Both the position numbers and the translations under genes were made by a program. The notes beneath the pieces are model-generated. The model saw only the letters and a program-made list of their open reading frames with translations, was not told where the DNA came from and searched no databases. A stretch of 64,000 nucleotides of DNA from the NCBI GenBank assembly GCA_001931875.2, contig MSJH02000538.1, positions 7,276 through 71,275 of the forward strand. Direction: 5' to 3'. Of the stretch, positions 1-12,787 are shown one piece after another. This stretch comes from Byssochlamys sp. IMV 00236 (taxonomy: Eukaryota > Ascomycota > Eurotiomycetes > Eurotiales > Thermoascaceae). Every line of letters starts with the position of its first letter. Within the stretch, counting starts at the first letter, position 1.

Positions 1-1469
1 TCCTATGTTGTTCGTAACGAGGAGTTTGGCTGAGTGCAACAGAAGCAACAGAACAACGAAGGCTGTCAACTTTGGATCCAGCTGGAAGAGGAAAGGGCAG
101 AGCAAGCTTATGTATTTATTATTATACATCAAGGAAATAGCGACGGCACTCGACTTTCAAATAGTAGTAACTAAGTATCTTTCCTCCGTGGCCACATCGC
201 CGCTTCCCCAGAGGGGAAACTCCAAAGAAACTGGCTTGGGGATCATTCTGCTCTAGAGTAATTTCACCATTACAGATCCACATCACAACATCTGCCCACG
301 ACACTTAGAAACCAACTCCCGCTAACAAGAGTTAGTGACAGAGCTTAATGCTCTTCGGTTGACGATCACGTTCAGGGCGGGGGAAGTCAGTTACGCGATG
401 GAATTACCACTAGCTAATAAGCTTACTGGGCTCTTCATGGGCGTAAACATCTGGATTGGAAAAAGTCTGGTTCTCGCCTCATCTCCGGCTGAATGATTCA
501 AGATTACCCCCAGCACCTGCCGTCCCTGCTGTGCCCTGTGCCCTGTGATGTCGAACACCCATTGCGCAATACACACCTCGCTAGGCGACACCACTTAAGT
601 CTTATAACGCCTGGGGCAGCGCTTTCTGCTACCTACTAAGCTGATCATCCCGAGGTTATGGTTCAGGCACTGCTTGATATTCATTGCTCGGAACAACCAT
701 GAGCCAGAAAAACGTAGATTCAGAAAGACGTAACAATGTGAAAAATAGCGACAATAATGACTCGGTATCCAACATGCCGCTACCCCCAGTCCTCCGCACG
801 GAGTATAAAGAGCAACAAGCTATTCATCTACGAGCCCCACATCCCCGGTTCGTGGAGTAGTTACGGAGTAGTTAGTCGTGAGCAATCCCATGGCCGATTT
901 ATTAAGCGGAAACCAAGAGCATCAGTTTTTCAGGGCCATACCAGACAATTATGGAGGCCATTTTATGTATGAACCTTTTAAACCGATTAATCTGGTTCCA
1001 GAGTCACGGTTTAATAGTTGTTGTTAAGAGAGGCCCCGTTCGTCCAGTGGCCAACCACCCAAACGGGGAATTTCAACATCGGTCCCACGAATCGCATCAT
1101 TTTCGGCATCGAATATTCAACGTCTCCCACTGAACCGGGGCAAAGGTCCATAGGGTTCTCAGAAACTTTCCTTCTAAGGCCACTGTGTGGCAAACACTTC
1201 TAAACATTCTCTACCGCTCCGTTAACCAACACAGTGACAGTGGCCCAGAATCAGGAATGGAAGCTCATCCTCTCATGAAAAAGCGCGTCAAAATCTATTA
1301 CAGGACTCAGCAATAAGTCAACATAACTACTTGATTCTATAAGCACCATGTTTATGAGATCTCTATCCGCCGCTGCCCTCATAAGCTGCAGGTGAGGGAG
1401 CAGACAGTATACTGTTCCCACCATTGAGACAATCTATACATTGCCATCACCCATCGTAGTATAACAACA
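1..1469. other. Window edge, no gene recognised
   Basis: No open frame here has a recognisable domain, a plausible splice pattern or a family-like composition; all frames are under about 85 codons. The right part should be the 3' flank of the P5A ATPase gene. One exact TACGGAGTA copy lies at 862-870, and a short tandem of CCCTGTG units near 530-548. Nothing else stands out. Confidence 0.5.
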
Positions 1470-4400
1470 TTAGACTTTACGCTGCTTCTCCCTCTCAGCC
1501 TCTGCCTCCGCCTCTTCCTTTCTCTTGCGCTCAGCCTCTCGCTGCAGCTGGTCTGGTCGACGGATGGCGATGTCTTTAGGACGGAAGTCGCTGAAGAGCT
1601 GCTTCAGAACATTCTCAATGATCCAGCAGCCAGCGTAGTCCAGAACCATCAGGACCGTCAACGTGATTTTGAATTCGTTGCTGAATGGCACCAGGCGCAG
1701 CTTCTCGTTGATCTCGGGAACAAACTCGGTAGCGCAAGAGAAGGCAACAGCCGAGGCGGCCACCAGACCCCAGTACATGGCCTTGTTCTCGCGGATAGAC
1801 TCGCGGAATGGGCGACCCTGGTAGTTGATAGAGAATGTAGAGATCTGCTGGATAAGCTGAAGCAGATAGACGGCACTGTTGAGCAGAGATGGCTCAAACT
1901 CGCCTTCCAGATCGACATCATTCGACTTCCTGTAGGTTTGTCAGTTGGTCATTGCCCGGACGGCATGGGTGAATGGAACAAGACATACGGCTCAATCTTG
2001 GTGACATAATTCGAAAGATAGATCAGGGTCGCAATGTGAATGGCAAACTGCCCAAGCACCGAACCAATGATGTAGACGTTGAAGATATTCGGTTGTGGAC
2101 GCTCCTTTGACAGGCCTTCGACTGACTGAAGATATTGTTAGCATATATCGTTCACATTAGGAAATAACCTGGAATCGGGCCATAATCAAGTTCTTACCTT
2201 GGCACGAGAGATGGATAGGAAGCAGACACTCATGAGCATACCGCTAATGGTGACTTGGCCGTCTCCGAACTTGATACCATCGAGGTAGATCACACTCAAA
2301 CTGTAGGCACTGATCAAGCAGTTCAAAGCCAGAATCTTGTACATCTGAATCGTAGCGACGAGGGTACAACGGCCTTGGCGAATGATGTTGGGAATGGCAA
2401 CGACATTAGCAAGCTTGCTAGTGAAGGGGGCAGCGACCGAGGCGTCGCCCAGCTTGATCGTTGGCGGCTCGCTATCGTCGAGCTCCTGCTCCATCATCGA
2501 GGTAGTGAGCTTATCAGCAAGACCCGCAGCCGCCACAGTAGCCTGCTGCTGGCGCTGCTGCTGAGGAGAGAGGTTCTGGTTCGACCGCTGCAGTGCTTGT
2601 GCACCAGGCGACACAATGGTAGCCTCGGGCTTGGAGGTGTCCTGAACACCAGCAGTAGAAGCGTTAGTAATACCTTTCCGCTGGGCTTCTCGCTCAATAG
2701 CCTTTTCATAGTGCGGGTTGTTCGGACCGGGAGGATAGAGGTGAGCAATTTGAACAGGAACAGGAGGAGCAGGCTGGTTGAATCGTTGCATCATGGCGAC
2801 CTGCTTTTCGTAGATTTCCTTCATCTTCGTGTTCCGGTAATGCTCAGCAATCTTGGTGAGATCCTCGGGCGAACCGTTCAGCAAAGCGACACCGACATGA
2901 GCCTGCTTCAGTGCGCCAACGTCATTTGTACCGTCACCGCACATGAGGGTAGTGTAACCAGCGTCCTTGAGTCCAAGAAGAATTTCCTCCTTCTGCTTTG
3001 GCGACACACGAGCATATACCCAAGTATGACGGAGAAGGTCCGGAAGAGCTTTTTGGCCTTTGAACTTGGCCAGGGCATAACCAGTGACACAGATATCCTT
3101 AGTCTCCAGAGTTTCACGGTCCAGGGGTTGCGTGGGGTCCACGTCGCGGTTGAACTTGTCATCGACGCTACGCCAGACGAGTCTCGTTCCAGAGGTATCA
3201 TTCTCGGGAGCATCAAGGATGAGCACGTCACGATCGACAATTTCCACCTGCCTAGCAACGTGAACGGCAGTAAGTGGGTTGTCTCCAGTAATCATGACTA
3301 CACGGTGGCTGCTCTCGTTGAGCATACGAACCGCCTTGACAGCATCTTCCTTCAGAGGGCACTGAAGAACAAGGAATCCAGCGAAAGTTAATTCTGACTC
3401 GATCTCTTCTCTCGTGTAATTGTTCACGCGTCCCTGGCTGATCTCGGCTTCCGGGGAGAGATACTTGTAGGCCAAGGCGAGGACACGAGCTCCGTTACGG
3501 GTGAAATACTTGAAGGTCTCCTCATAGTTCTCAGGCGTGTTGACCAGCATGGACCGGATAGTCTCTGGTGCTCCCTTAACACCGACGAATGTCGCCTTCG
3601 TCCTCTTTGAAGTCTTTCGGTCCGTGGTAGTAACGGTCGCGATAGTGCTTTGACGCTTAAGAGCAGAAGAGAATTGGAATCTTCTCTTGATCTGAACAGA
3701 TTCGGGAACAATAGAGGAGCTCTTCGCGGAAACACCCTTGCTGACAAGGATGTCATCCTTACCGAGCACCCAGCCGAGCCATTCCAATGTAGCCTTTTCC
3801 ATTGGATCGCCAACAATGTCTCCCTCATCCAGCTTCACAAGGGCGTGAGCTGAGGCAAGGACAAGTGCAGTGTACACATCAATACCCTCAGCTTTTGCCA
3901 GTTCAGTGTGACCACCGTTGGCTTCCACTTGGGCTCCTTTCTGGCCAAGGGTAAGCCCAGCGATTCCATCGACGACAAGGTCTTCTCCAGTCAATGTTCC
4001 AGTCTTATCGAAACAGGCCACATCGACGCGGCCAGCGAAGGGAATGCGGAAAGGCTCTGTGCAGAAGATGGCGAATTTGCTGAGGGCAGCAAGACTGGTG
4101 TTGACAGCCAGACTCAGCTCCATGGGAAGTTCAGGAGGAACAACACTCGTGATGATCAGGACACAGTCAAGCAGAAGCTTGGACCGTTTGCGATCCTTCT
4201 GAACACCCTCTTGCCACACGTACCAAGAAGCAGCCAGGGCGAAGATGAGCAGGAACAGGATGAAAAGCAGAGCTTCAGCATTGTTGGCGGATACTCTCTC
4301 TGTAGAGTAGATCATTGTGCGAACCAGACTTCCCTGGCTGGTCTCAAATCCGGTCTTAACAACCACGCCCAGAGCACCGTTGTCCGGAGGGTTAGGGACT

Positions 4401-5587
4401 CCGGGGGAAGTCTCCGGGAGCTTCTCTGCACCTTGTGCGCTGGAGCTTGGGTGTGTGATTTGAAGGACTTTAGTTCCTCCATGAACAAATGCGTTCTTAT
4501 CAAGTCCATCCGGGTCGATCAAGTCGTCACCAGGTCGAAGTTGGATAGACTCCTTCAGCAAGGGTGTACTTTCACCAGAAAGCATAGCTTCATTGACGAT
4601 CACATTACCCTCAATGAGGAGGATATCACAGGCAACGCCACTGTCTTCCTTGGTTCGATTCACTGACATGAGGTCTCCAGGGAGCAACTTGTCGCTGCTG
4701 ATCTCCTGCCACTTTCCCTCACGGAAAACCCAGACATCGTAAGGTTTGATGCTCATGCCGCGGAACTCGTTCAGCGTGCGCTGACGTTGCCAGACAACAG
4801 TGCTTTCGAACGCAACCAGCATGAACAAGGTGAAAAGGGAGTAGTACCAGTATTCATCCAGCATCCATAGACCCACGCAGAAAATCTGGAAGACGAAGAA
4901 GGGCGCGACGGCGTGTTCCTTCCAGAGTTCAATGAAGCCTGGAACCGGGATATCGAACGTATTGTCGCCATAGTGGTGGTGAACACGATCAACCTCAGTC
5001 TTGGTAGTCAAGCCACGGGACTGCTGGAAGAACCTGATCGGGGGCTTAGGGTCTGCATCCAGGACGTAGGATAGTGGCGCAAAGGCTTTCCGCTCCGGAT
5101 AGTAAAGGAAACGGCGCTTCTGGAACAAAAAGGAGATGGTTTTCTTTCCACCGGTGGTATCATGGATCAGGTCACAAATCTCCGCGGCTCCGGCGTTCGT
5201 CACAGGAATAATCTTGATAAGCTGGGCTGAATCGATGCTCCGGGAGCCTGTTGTGGTGAACAGCGCCCTGATGTTGATACTCCATTTCGTCATCAACCAT
5301 AACAACGATTGTACAGTGATAATAGATCCGGAATAGACAAAGGTCCATTCCTGGCCCTGAATGTACTTATCATATCGCTGGGGATTCAGATAGATCGAGA
5401 AGAACAGGGGCCATATGATGGTAAAAGGGAGCACATAGATATGCATCTGAGTAGGGAGTGGATTCCGAAGGGAGGCATGTTGAATCTGGGGATCATCGAC
5501 GAGTTTCGCCCTGTAGATCTTGTTAGTACGCATTGATATCTCTAGATGCAGTGGCACGCGACGGGTGCTGGAGGGTGAAACCGACAT
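1470..5587 (-). CDS. spf1: P5A-type cation-transporting ATPase, ER (Spf1-like)
   Basis: P-type ATPase of the P5A class. The family sits in the ER membrane and removes mis-inserted transmembrane helices; its loss disturbs ER ion balance, sterols and the unfolded protein response. Three exons are read: 5587-2198, 2125-1989 and 1929-1470 (1328 aa), with phase-0 and phase-2 joins at GTAAGA..CAG and GTATGT..CAG. Visible motifs: the P5-specific PPELP in the fourth core helix (about residue 484), the phosphorylation motif DKTGT with Asp at 527, and the hinge GDGTND near 883; N- and C-terminal hydrophobic segments fit the family. Length matches fungal Spf1 (about 1310 aa). The C-terminus ends in a Glu/Lys/Arg-rich coiled tail. 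The start is the weak point: related proteins, as I recall them, start a few residues before the LVD-P sequence, whereas here about 23 residues precede it. ATG at 5587 is the first in frame; 5533 is an alternative. Confidence 0.93.
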
Positions 5588-6911
5588 GTTGGCAACTCGA
5601 GAGACCGCGACGGCAGGTCGGAGCAACAAGTGTATGGATTCAGTAAATCATAAGCAAGATAATATTGTAACAAGAAATCCCACCAAGACCGATCAAGCGT
5701 CCTCGGGAGAAAAGAGCCGTACAAAGAAGCGGCAACAAGTTCTGCGAAGAAGCCACCTCGACGATGTCAAAGCTCCCAAGATGATTTCGCCGCAGGTCAC
5801 TAATCGTCGATTCTCGGCATCGATTGGCGCGATCAGCCACATGGCAGTTCCTAGCCACTGCCGCGCCGGAATAATGTATTCCCGGTGGACCTGGCTATCA
5901 CTCAGTCACTTCCTTAGTTATGTTCATAATTCAGTTATTTAGCACACTCTGGACTGTGAACTGTATTTGCAGTCGCTTCCAGCTGGAGGATGCATTTGCT
6001 GCTACTGCTGTAAGACTCCAGCAATCTAGGAAACCCATAACGAATCCAAGGTTGCATGATACCTAGTTATTGTCAGAGCACATCTGATGACATTATTGCC
6101 TGTTCACACTGACTGGACAATTGGATGTCAAAAATATTTGTCTCTGATCTTCAAATAGATGTAGATACCGCATAAATGTAACGAATATTTCATGTCCTAT
6201 CGATTACGCATGTGTCAGATCCAGGCAGAACAAACAAGAATATTCTCCTTTTTGGTCGAGTGGCCTCGCGCCAATAGGTACCTGTTAGCATACTTTCAAA
6301 GCAGGGCAATCCTCCTAAACAAAACAGTAATCTATCCGAGAAACTGTGATCAGCAAGCCTTGAAACAAGCCATCGTAATCTCTCTAGTCACTAAGTACAT
6401 ACCGGGGTTACTCATGTTCAGCACGACTCGTTTTGCGGTTCAACTTACTCTACTCCGTACAGAGGACTTTACCTCGGCGATGTTATTGTTCCGACATGGA
6501 GCCTCGGATTGCTTAGTGAAACTTTGGGTCGATGGAGTTTTATGCGGAGATGAGCGTCCGACATATGCATGGCCAGTAGTTCTCGTCAAAAGGTACGCTC
6601 AGACGCGGGAAGATCTATCGGGCTACCGACGGTGCTTGAGAAGGATATAACCATGCACTAGGACCCATGTCATCGCTCAATCCTGGTTGGGTGTAGACTT
6701 CCCGTTCGGCCAGGATGCCGTGTCTGCTGTTACAACGTGCATATGGACTACATGGGCGGCTGGGCACGGTGTTTCTTGACCGGCTGTCAGAGCTCAGGTT
6801 CTCAATAAACGTAACTGCATGAATGGATATCTTGTGTTTTGTCCCGAATTAATTTTTTATGTCCAATGTACACCCATATTCCCTCAAAGCCAAACAAACT
6901 CCCTCGGATGC
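5588..6911. other. Intergenic, ATPase promoter side
   Basis: This stretch lies upstream of the P5A ATPase and downstream of the SAT4-type gene. A 152-codon plus-strand frame at 6192-6650 has no recognisable motif, no signal peptide and no family-like composition, so I do not call it a gene. An exact TACTCCGTA copy lies at 6451-6459. Confidence 0.5.
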
Positions 6912-8300
6912 CTATACCAGTTCATCAGAAGTAACAACAAAGGTTTTCTGAACAGCCACGCCATGGGAATCTTCTCCTCCTCCCTTGGGATTCAAATCCT
7001 CTTGGCTGCTGTTCTTGCTGGTTTGCCGATAATGCCTTCGACTTGGGTTGCCGGTGGTGACGACCACATGGGACTCATCCGGATCAACGTCTGGGCGCCA
7101 GTAACCGGGCCCCTTGTAACCTTTGAAAGACGAAGTAGGTCCATGTGCACCGAATTCAGAGAGCTGCATGCTGTCTTTTGTCTTCTTCCCACTCCGAGTG
7201 CCACTGAGAGAGCCGCCGCGGAAGAAACGGAATAGGGGACGGAGGGTGATCAAACTGCCAGCAGTAATTCCGAGACTGGCTTCGACATTGGACCAGATAG
7301 AAATGCTAGCTGTTGCATCTAGATATCCATCTCCGTCAGTCATGTGTCAATGAGAATACCGTCAATCGCGGAGGAAATAGAGGGCATCCTTACGTAGAAA
7401 GTCGGGATCTTTGTAGTGATGAAGGAAAGGAATGCGGATAACCACCGCAGCGCTAGCGCTGTGTCCAGACCGTCAGCAAAAGCTTCATGATGAAAGGCAT
7501 AATTGACCACGTACACACAACCCATACTCAGGATTCCTGCCACGGCCCACTTGGTCCGACGGTTCATCTGCAGGTTCCAGATGACAAAGACGGGCAAAAT
7601 TCCCACAGTGAAGTCGCAAACAGCAGCCTCGACACTGTAGACATAGGCCATGGTAATGATGGAGTCGGAAGACAAGCAGTGTCCGTTTCCAGTCCGGTTC
7701 CAAAAGAAGGCGACAGGGCGACACTGCAAGGTTAACATTAACCAGAAGACCAGTCCCACGATGGTCGTCACACTGATCACGGCCCAAAGGACTATCGAAT
7801 GGACCCTCTTGACTGTCAAGCGCATGATGGAAAGCGCGATCGATATCTTGGCCACCACGCATGTAAGGACATACGAGACCTGGCCTAGCCACCACCACTG
7901 CAAGAAAAACATCAGCGGTCCGCCTATAACTGTGGCAGGGCGTTGGGTTCATACCATGAGCGCTGTTCGAATGTCTTGCTCGGGGATCTGAGTAAACCGT
8001 TTTGCAAATCCGTAGAAAGAACCCGTCATACCGCATATCGCGAACCATATATTCAGCGCCTGCCAATGAACATTAGTAACCGCCAGTTATCTCAGATATT
8101 CCGTCAGAGCAAGCGCATACCAGTGCTAATATCATCAACCCATCATCGTACCCAAAGGCCCGTACGAGCCTCAAGCGGACGAAGCATCGCAAGCAGACTG
8201 ATATAAAAGAGATGACGAAGAGTACGAGCGTGACAACAAAGATCGTCGTACTGGCTCCCCCAAGGCCTCTCGACGGTTTTTCGGCGGCGCTGGTCTCCAT
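6912..8300 (-). CDS. SAT4-family fungal rhodopsin-like integral membrane protein
   Basis: Seven-helix plasma-membrane-type protein of the SAT4/fungal rhodopsin-like family, related to Pth11-type receptors; substrate or ligand unknown. Five exons fit frame and motifs: 8300-8121, 8059-7955, 7897-7515, 7458-7394 and 7318-6912, giving 379 aa with all phases consistent. The family YDDG motif closes the first loop, followed by the GYG/WWWLGQ-type helix 3 region, the LQCRPVAFFW motif, and, only after removing two introns around the 65-nt fourth exon, ASAAVVIRIPFL and HATASISIWSNVE, which match the usual end of the family domain. The tail after LRPLFRFF is polar and probably cytoplasmic. ATG 8300 is chosen; the longer frame starts at a non-ATG codon. 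Introns are 56 to 75 nt. Exon choice is my inference but it restores conserved family blocks that are out of frame otherwise. Confidence 0.87.
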
Positions 8301-11300
8301 TATCACTCCCGGCTATGAGGACCCGCTCATAGTCTTCGCCAAACAGCAGTTGGACCCTTTTCTGAAATAGATCCCCAGACGACTAGATATAAGAGAATGA
8401 CAGATGTAGGAGAAAGGGGTCGGAGGACCTGGATGAATAATAAGAAATGAGGGAGAGACTGCCAAGCTTCAGCAAGCTTGGAGAACAGAGACGGAGGTGG
8501 AGAAGTGATATACATTTTACCACAAGGCCATCCAGAGTTCTAGCCGGCGGAGAGTAACGGATTCAGGTTAGACACTTGGGGATACAACACCTGCATCCAG
8601 TACGACGAACATTATTTTTGAAACTTTAACCGTTCGGTGATAATTCCAGCTTCCTTTCTGGATCCAGACACCCGTGGGCGCGGGACGCTGGCCGACGGTG
8701 CAGGGCTGCACAAGCCGGTTGATCTGTGGCGTCTGTTATTACCGACTTTATGGGGACCACGTGCATGATGATGATGATGATGGATGGTAAGACAGCAAAC
8801 TAGTCAACTGTGGGCGGCAATAATGATGGTCGAGGCTTGAGAAGTTGTACCAACAGCCGGCACGATCCGTCAGTTTGTCTGGGTACTCTGGAAGCAAGTA
8901 TCTGAGCGCGTGCCACACGGCAAGACTACAGACTACTCTTTTTTTCTTCCCAGCCCTGGCGGCGTACCTGCATGACAGTTGTGGTAAGCCTGCCGCTGAT
9001 CCAGGGCTGAACGAACTATACCAGTGCGCTCGATCTTTTCTAGCTTGTTTCAGGTTTTCTCATGAACCATGGCCCTCTTAAGACTTAGGGTGAAGGATAA
9101 ATAATCTATGGTATAAGCATAGAGCCAGTGCGAAAATAGCAGTATTGGGGGATGTGAATTGAGCACCCGACCATGGATCAGTCTCGATGGGCAAGCTAGT
9201 TCTCGTGGAGAGAGCGGCTTGCTTTCCATGGGTCGAAAAAATTGAAATACCCAGTTAATGAGGGGTCGACATCCTTCCCTCCACATGGATGCTGCTACCC
9301 TGACGATAGCCCGGTTTGAAGGGCGTGATCCTGGCTCTATTTAACGACGTGGTACCTGGTAGTGGTCAAAGCCGGCAATAATAATTCTTCTTCAGGAATC
9401 TAATATCAGTGCGTCCACTGTCCGTCCGGCGTTGTCGGTCAGTGCCGCACGACCGAGTCCCCTGAGATCGGATCTGGATCTTTACTTTTAGTGATGGTCC
9501 TCTAGTTACTCAGACCTCTCCTCCGTGCTCCGTATCAAACCATGAAAGGAACTGATCTGCGCGGGCAGCCATCTGCTCTACGGAGGACTTACTTCGTACG
9601 CACGGGTTCAGACCCTGTTCCGTCCCTGGTTGCGATTCAAACATCATTATTATTATTATGACCTCGATCGTACCGCATCATAGCTCTATGTCCGCCAGTC
9701 TTCCCGAGGACCATCCGTGATGTCTTCCCGTTATCCGGGATGCACCACAAAACTGACCAGGTATTTAATTGGTACGGCATGGCATATTACTTTTACCGTT
9801 AAGTTAGTTACTACTACTATCCCTCATCCCTGATACTTTATCCCTGTTGCTGCCAATGACGGGTTTTTCGACTATTATTCTGGGAGCAGAATTTGATCTG
9901 CTGTCTGGGCTCCATAAACGGTATGGTCCTTATGTGGGCCAGTCAGTCCAGGACTCCAGTGAAATGAATCGTACAACTCGCCAATTCGTTAGCTACCCAA
10001 CTCTTGAAGACCGTTTCATGACTCGCACTCCACTCATAACCCAGTTAAGAGAAATCCCTGGGAGTCGGGACGGGCAGCAGCGGCTCGACGGCCAACGAGC
10101 GGACAGCAAGCGGAGAGCGAAATAATACCCGTCGAACTCTGCCGATGGTAAGTTCCAACTCTAGCAACAAGTGGACACAAGGCTCGATGGTGGGCCTCAG
10201 ATGGCCATGTTACGGTTCTATACTCCGTATTATTCTCTGAATTCTCATAACCACACAAAATTCCCACACTTGACGCACAGTCCTCGCAAAGATGAGGCCT
10301 GAACCCATTCGCCCTAACGGGCAACAATCCCGATTTTCACCAGAAAGGTCCGAGTTTTGAGAAGCACAGATGAGATCGCTGATCGTCGTCGAAGCTTCCT
10401 CGTGGCTGCAGAGACCACCCGTTCTAGAAGATCTCTCGATGCGGTGATCAATCGCCTTAACGACAAGTGATTATCCTGATGCAACGACGAGAACAAGAGT
10501 CACCGACTGTCGAGCCTGTGGCCAAGACATCCAGAGCAGTTTGGTCTTCGCTTCGCTTCCCACCTGAAATCCAGCTTTTGGCGACCCTAGTCAGAACGTC
10601 GGTTGTTTTGTCCTTCAGACGCCTCAAGATGAGGGACCCGAAGCACAGATAAATAGGACCACGTAGCACCTTTTGCTCCATATTAATATTATTACTCGAT
10701 GTAGCTGTGAATAACCGCCACCACGCATGAGAAAGTGCCGCTCCCCAATAATAATAAACGTGATGCCTCGACTCTACGGAAGAGATCCCCGGCTGAGAGG
10801 TGAGACATAACGCGTCAATCGAACAATTCATAATGTATTCAGCCGTGAACAGTTATTATTCCTTCCCTTTCTCCAACGCATTCAAATATTACAGATCTAT
10901 GATGTTCTCGACCATCCAACACATCGACTTCATGTTTTACCAATTGCAGACTGATCCTGGCGAAGGCGCAAGAAATTTCCTCAAAACTCAGCGTATATCG
11001 CTTGGAGAAAATATGCTTTCAGTCAAGATAAGCGACCCCCCTGAAAGTCGCCGCTGTCATCTCCGGCCCCGACCGCTTAAAAACAACTAGACTATTTCCG
11101 TGGCTTTGGGACACCTTCTTTTATGGAGTAAAAGTATTCGTAGTCATTATTGCCCCTGATAGCGTTACCCGGAAACTGACGGCAATCATGCAGCGAGACG
11201 GGACTCTAGACAAACTCGCTTACATTGAGCATTTCGGATAGATGCTGGATTTATCTGGCGTGGCGATATGTTGGTAGAATTTCCAAAGCCTAGAGTACCT

Positions 11301-12787
11301 ATGGTAGATAGATTCTTGTGGCGCCATACTTATCACTCAATAATAATAGGTTCTTCCCGTCCGGCTCATTGTAAGACATGATAGGTAAACTTAATTCGCG
11401 GGATCATGCATATGTCGTTGCCGTTGATTATCAGACGAGTTTATTTTTCATTTATATGTATTTTTTTTTTGTTACGCCGGTTATCAATTAAGACTGTGTG
11501 TGACCGTTCTTCCCGAGACGCAAGACCCGAATAATAACCGTAACCCGACCTACTACTACTACTACTGATTTACGGCATTGCATATCGGGCTTCCTGAACA
11601 CTCTTATCTTTTTGGTAAGACAGTATTCCAAGAAGTAGATTCAGACCTCTCAGCACCCGTACGACGTAGACAATGCTCGAGCTCCGTCGTGGTGCTGATG
11701 TACATGTACATACTCTCCGCGCAACTGGCACTGGAGAACGAAGTGCAGTATTACGATTACTCCTGCCTGGGGATCACTCCCATTGATAGTTACTGTCGAG
11801 ACGAACGCGTCATCGTCAAGACACGATATTGTCGACTTTACACTGGACTGGGCCTTAAGGATGACTAGGTACCTAGTCTCAATACTTGCATGCAGGTCTA
11901 GTTGGAAGAGAACACCTAACTGTGAAGGGCCATGAGGAGATCAAATGGCACAAACTCCATCCACATGATGTTTAGATATGGCATAAATCTAAAGCGGATA
12001 GATCGCCACCTACCCATTCCAGGTAAGACGGATGGAATACATAAAAGTATGTACCATAAACCAAGAAACATGAGTGGTTGTTCAGGTAGACGCTGCACTG
12101 CCGTATGGTAAACATGGACAGTAACAGGTCACTACAATAAGCTGCAAACCGTCCTTGGGAGACGGGGGCGGGGGCGGGGGGGAGGCCAATACTACAATAT
12201 TATTTTATAGCACGAAGCGAGAATCACATTGGATGTATTTCCAGGAAATCTCACACCACAAGCAATTTTCGCGACCGGGGTGTTTTTCTAGGTTCTTTAG
12301 CTTGCTTCTACTGTAACGGGAAAATAGTGAAACGACGGGGGTAATATAATGAGCCAGTTGGGGACTTTGACATCTTCCTATGGACAAACGCAATTTCCCA
12401 CTCCTGGCTAGGGAAGTCCGTAGACACTCCTCTTATTTCAGTGTCCTCATATTCCTCGAGCAGATTATTTACCGTTGTATCGAAAACGTATGACTACGGT
12501 TCTATAATCTTCTCAACCAAAGCACTACATGAGAGTATTATGATCTTGGTCTGAGTGAGCAAGAGTTTAGTTCCTTTATGAATCACGGGGGTGATCTTTC
12601 GTATCTCGATTCTCCTATAAATAGCGAGATGATCGGTCGCCACTGAGTATGACTGCGAGTGGAATCAAATAACGCATCATCTTGAACGAACCTTGCATGC
12701 ATACATATGCCCGCTGTACAAAACGCTGATTTGAATAAAAGATGGTTCTAAAATGACTTTGAGATGTTCGATCACATAACAATCCGT
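8301..12787. other. Gene-poor stretch of about 4.5 kb
   Basis: No frame here could be tied to a family. Three adjacent minus-strand frames at 10034-10831 (97, 60 and 124 codons) show no motif and no clear splice sites. The stretch holds an E-box CACGTG at 8758-8763, a GAT trinucleotide run at 8766-8783, a TACTCCGTA copy at 10221-10229, a CTA run at 11551-11567 and a G-rich tract at 12164-12185. I see no tRNA or rRNA. Confidence 0.5.
12164..12185 (+). repeat. G-rich tract, possible G-quadruplex
   Basis: Three G runs of 5, 5 and 7 bases are separated by single C bases, and a further short G run follows. The last run can be split, so four stacks of three or more G are possible, which satisfies the usual intramolecular quadruplex pattern. 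It lies in non-coding DNA about 600 bp beyond the 3' end of the GLTP gene. Confidence 0.6.

Noticed and set aside
1030..1100. tRNA-like start GCCCCGTTCGTCCAGTGGCC
   Set aside because: It resembles a tRNA A-box region, but no matching acceptor stem, anticodon arm or TTC-type B-box follows at the right distance.
2255..3391. Open frame of 378 codons on the plus strand opposite the ATPase gene
   Set aside because: It is antisense to a conserved P-type ATPase exon, and its Ser/Leu/Arg-rich translation is what codon-biased antisense frames give.
3908..4666. Open frame of 252 codons on the plus strand inside the ATPase
   Set aside because: Shadow of the same exon; no domain.
6192..6650. 152-codon plus-strand frame
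   Set aside because: No motif, no homologous-looking block and no neighbour logic; kept only as intergenic note.
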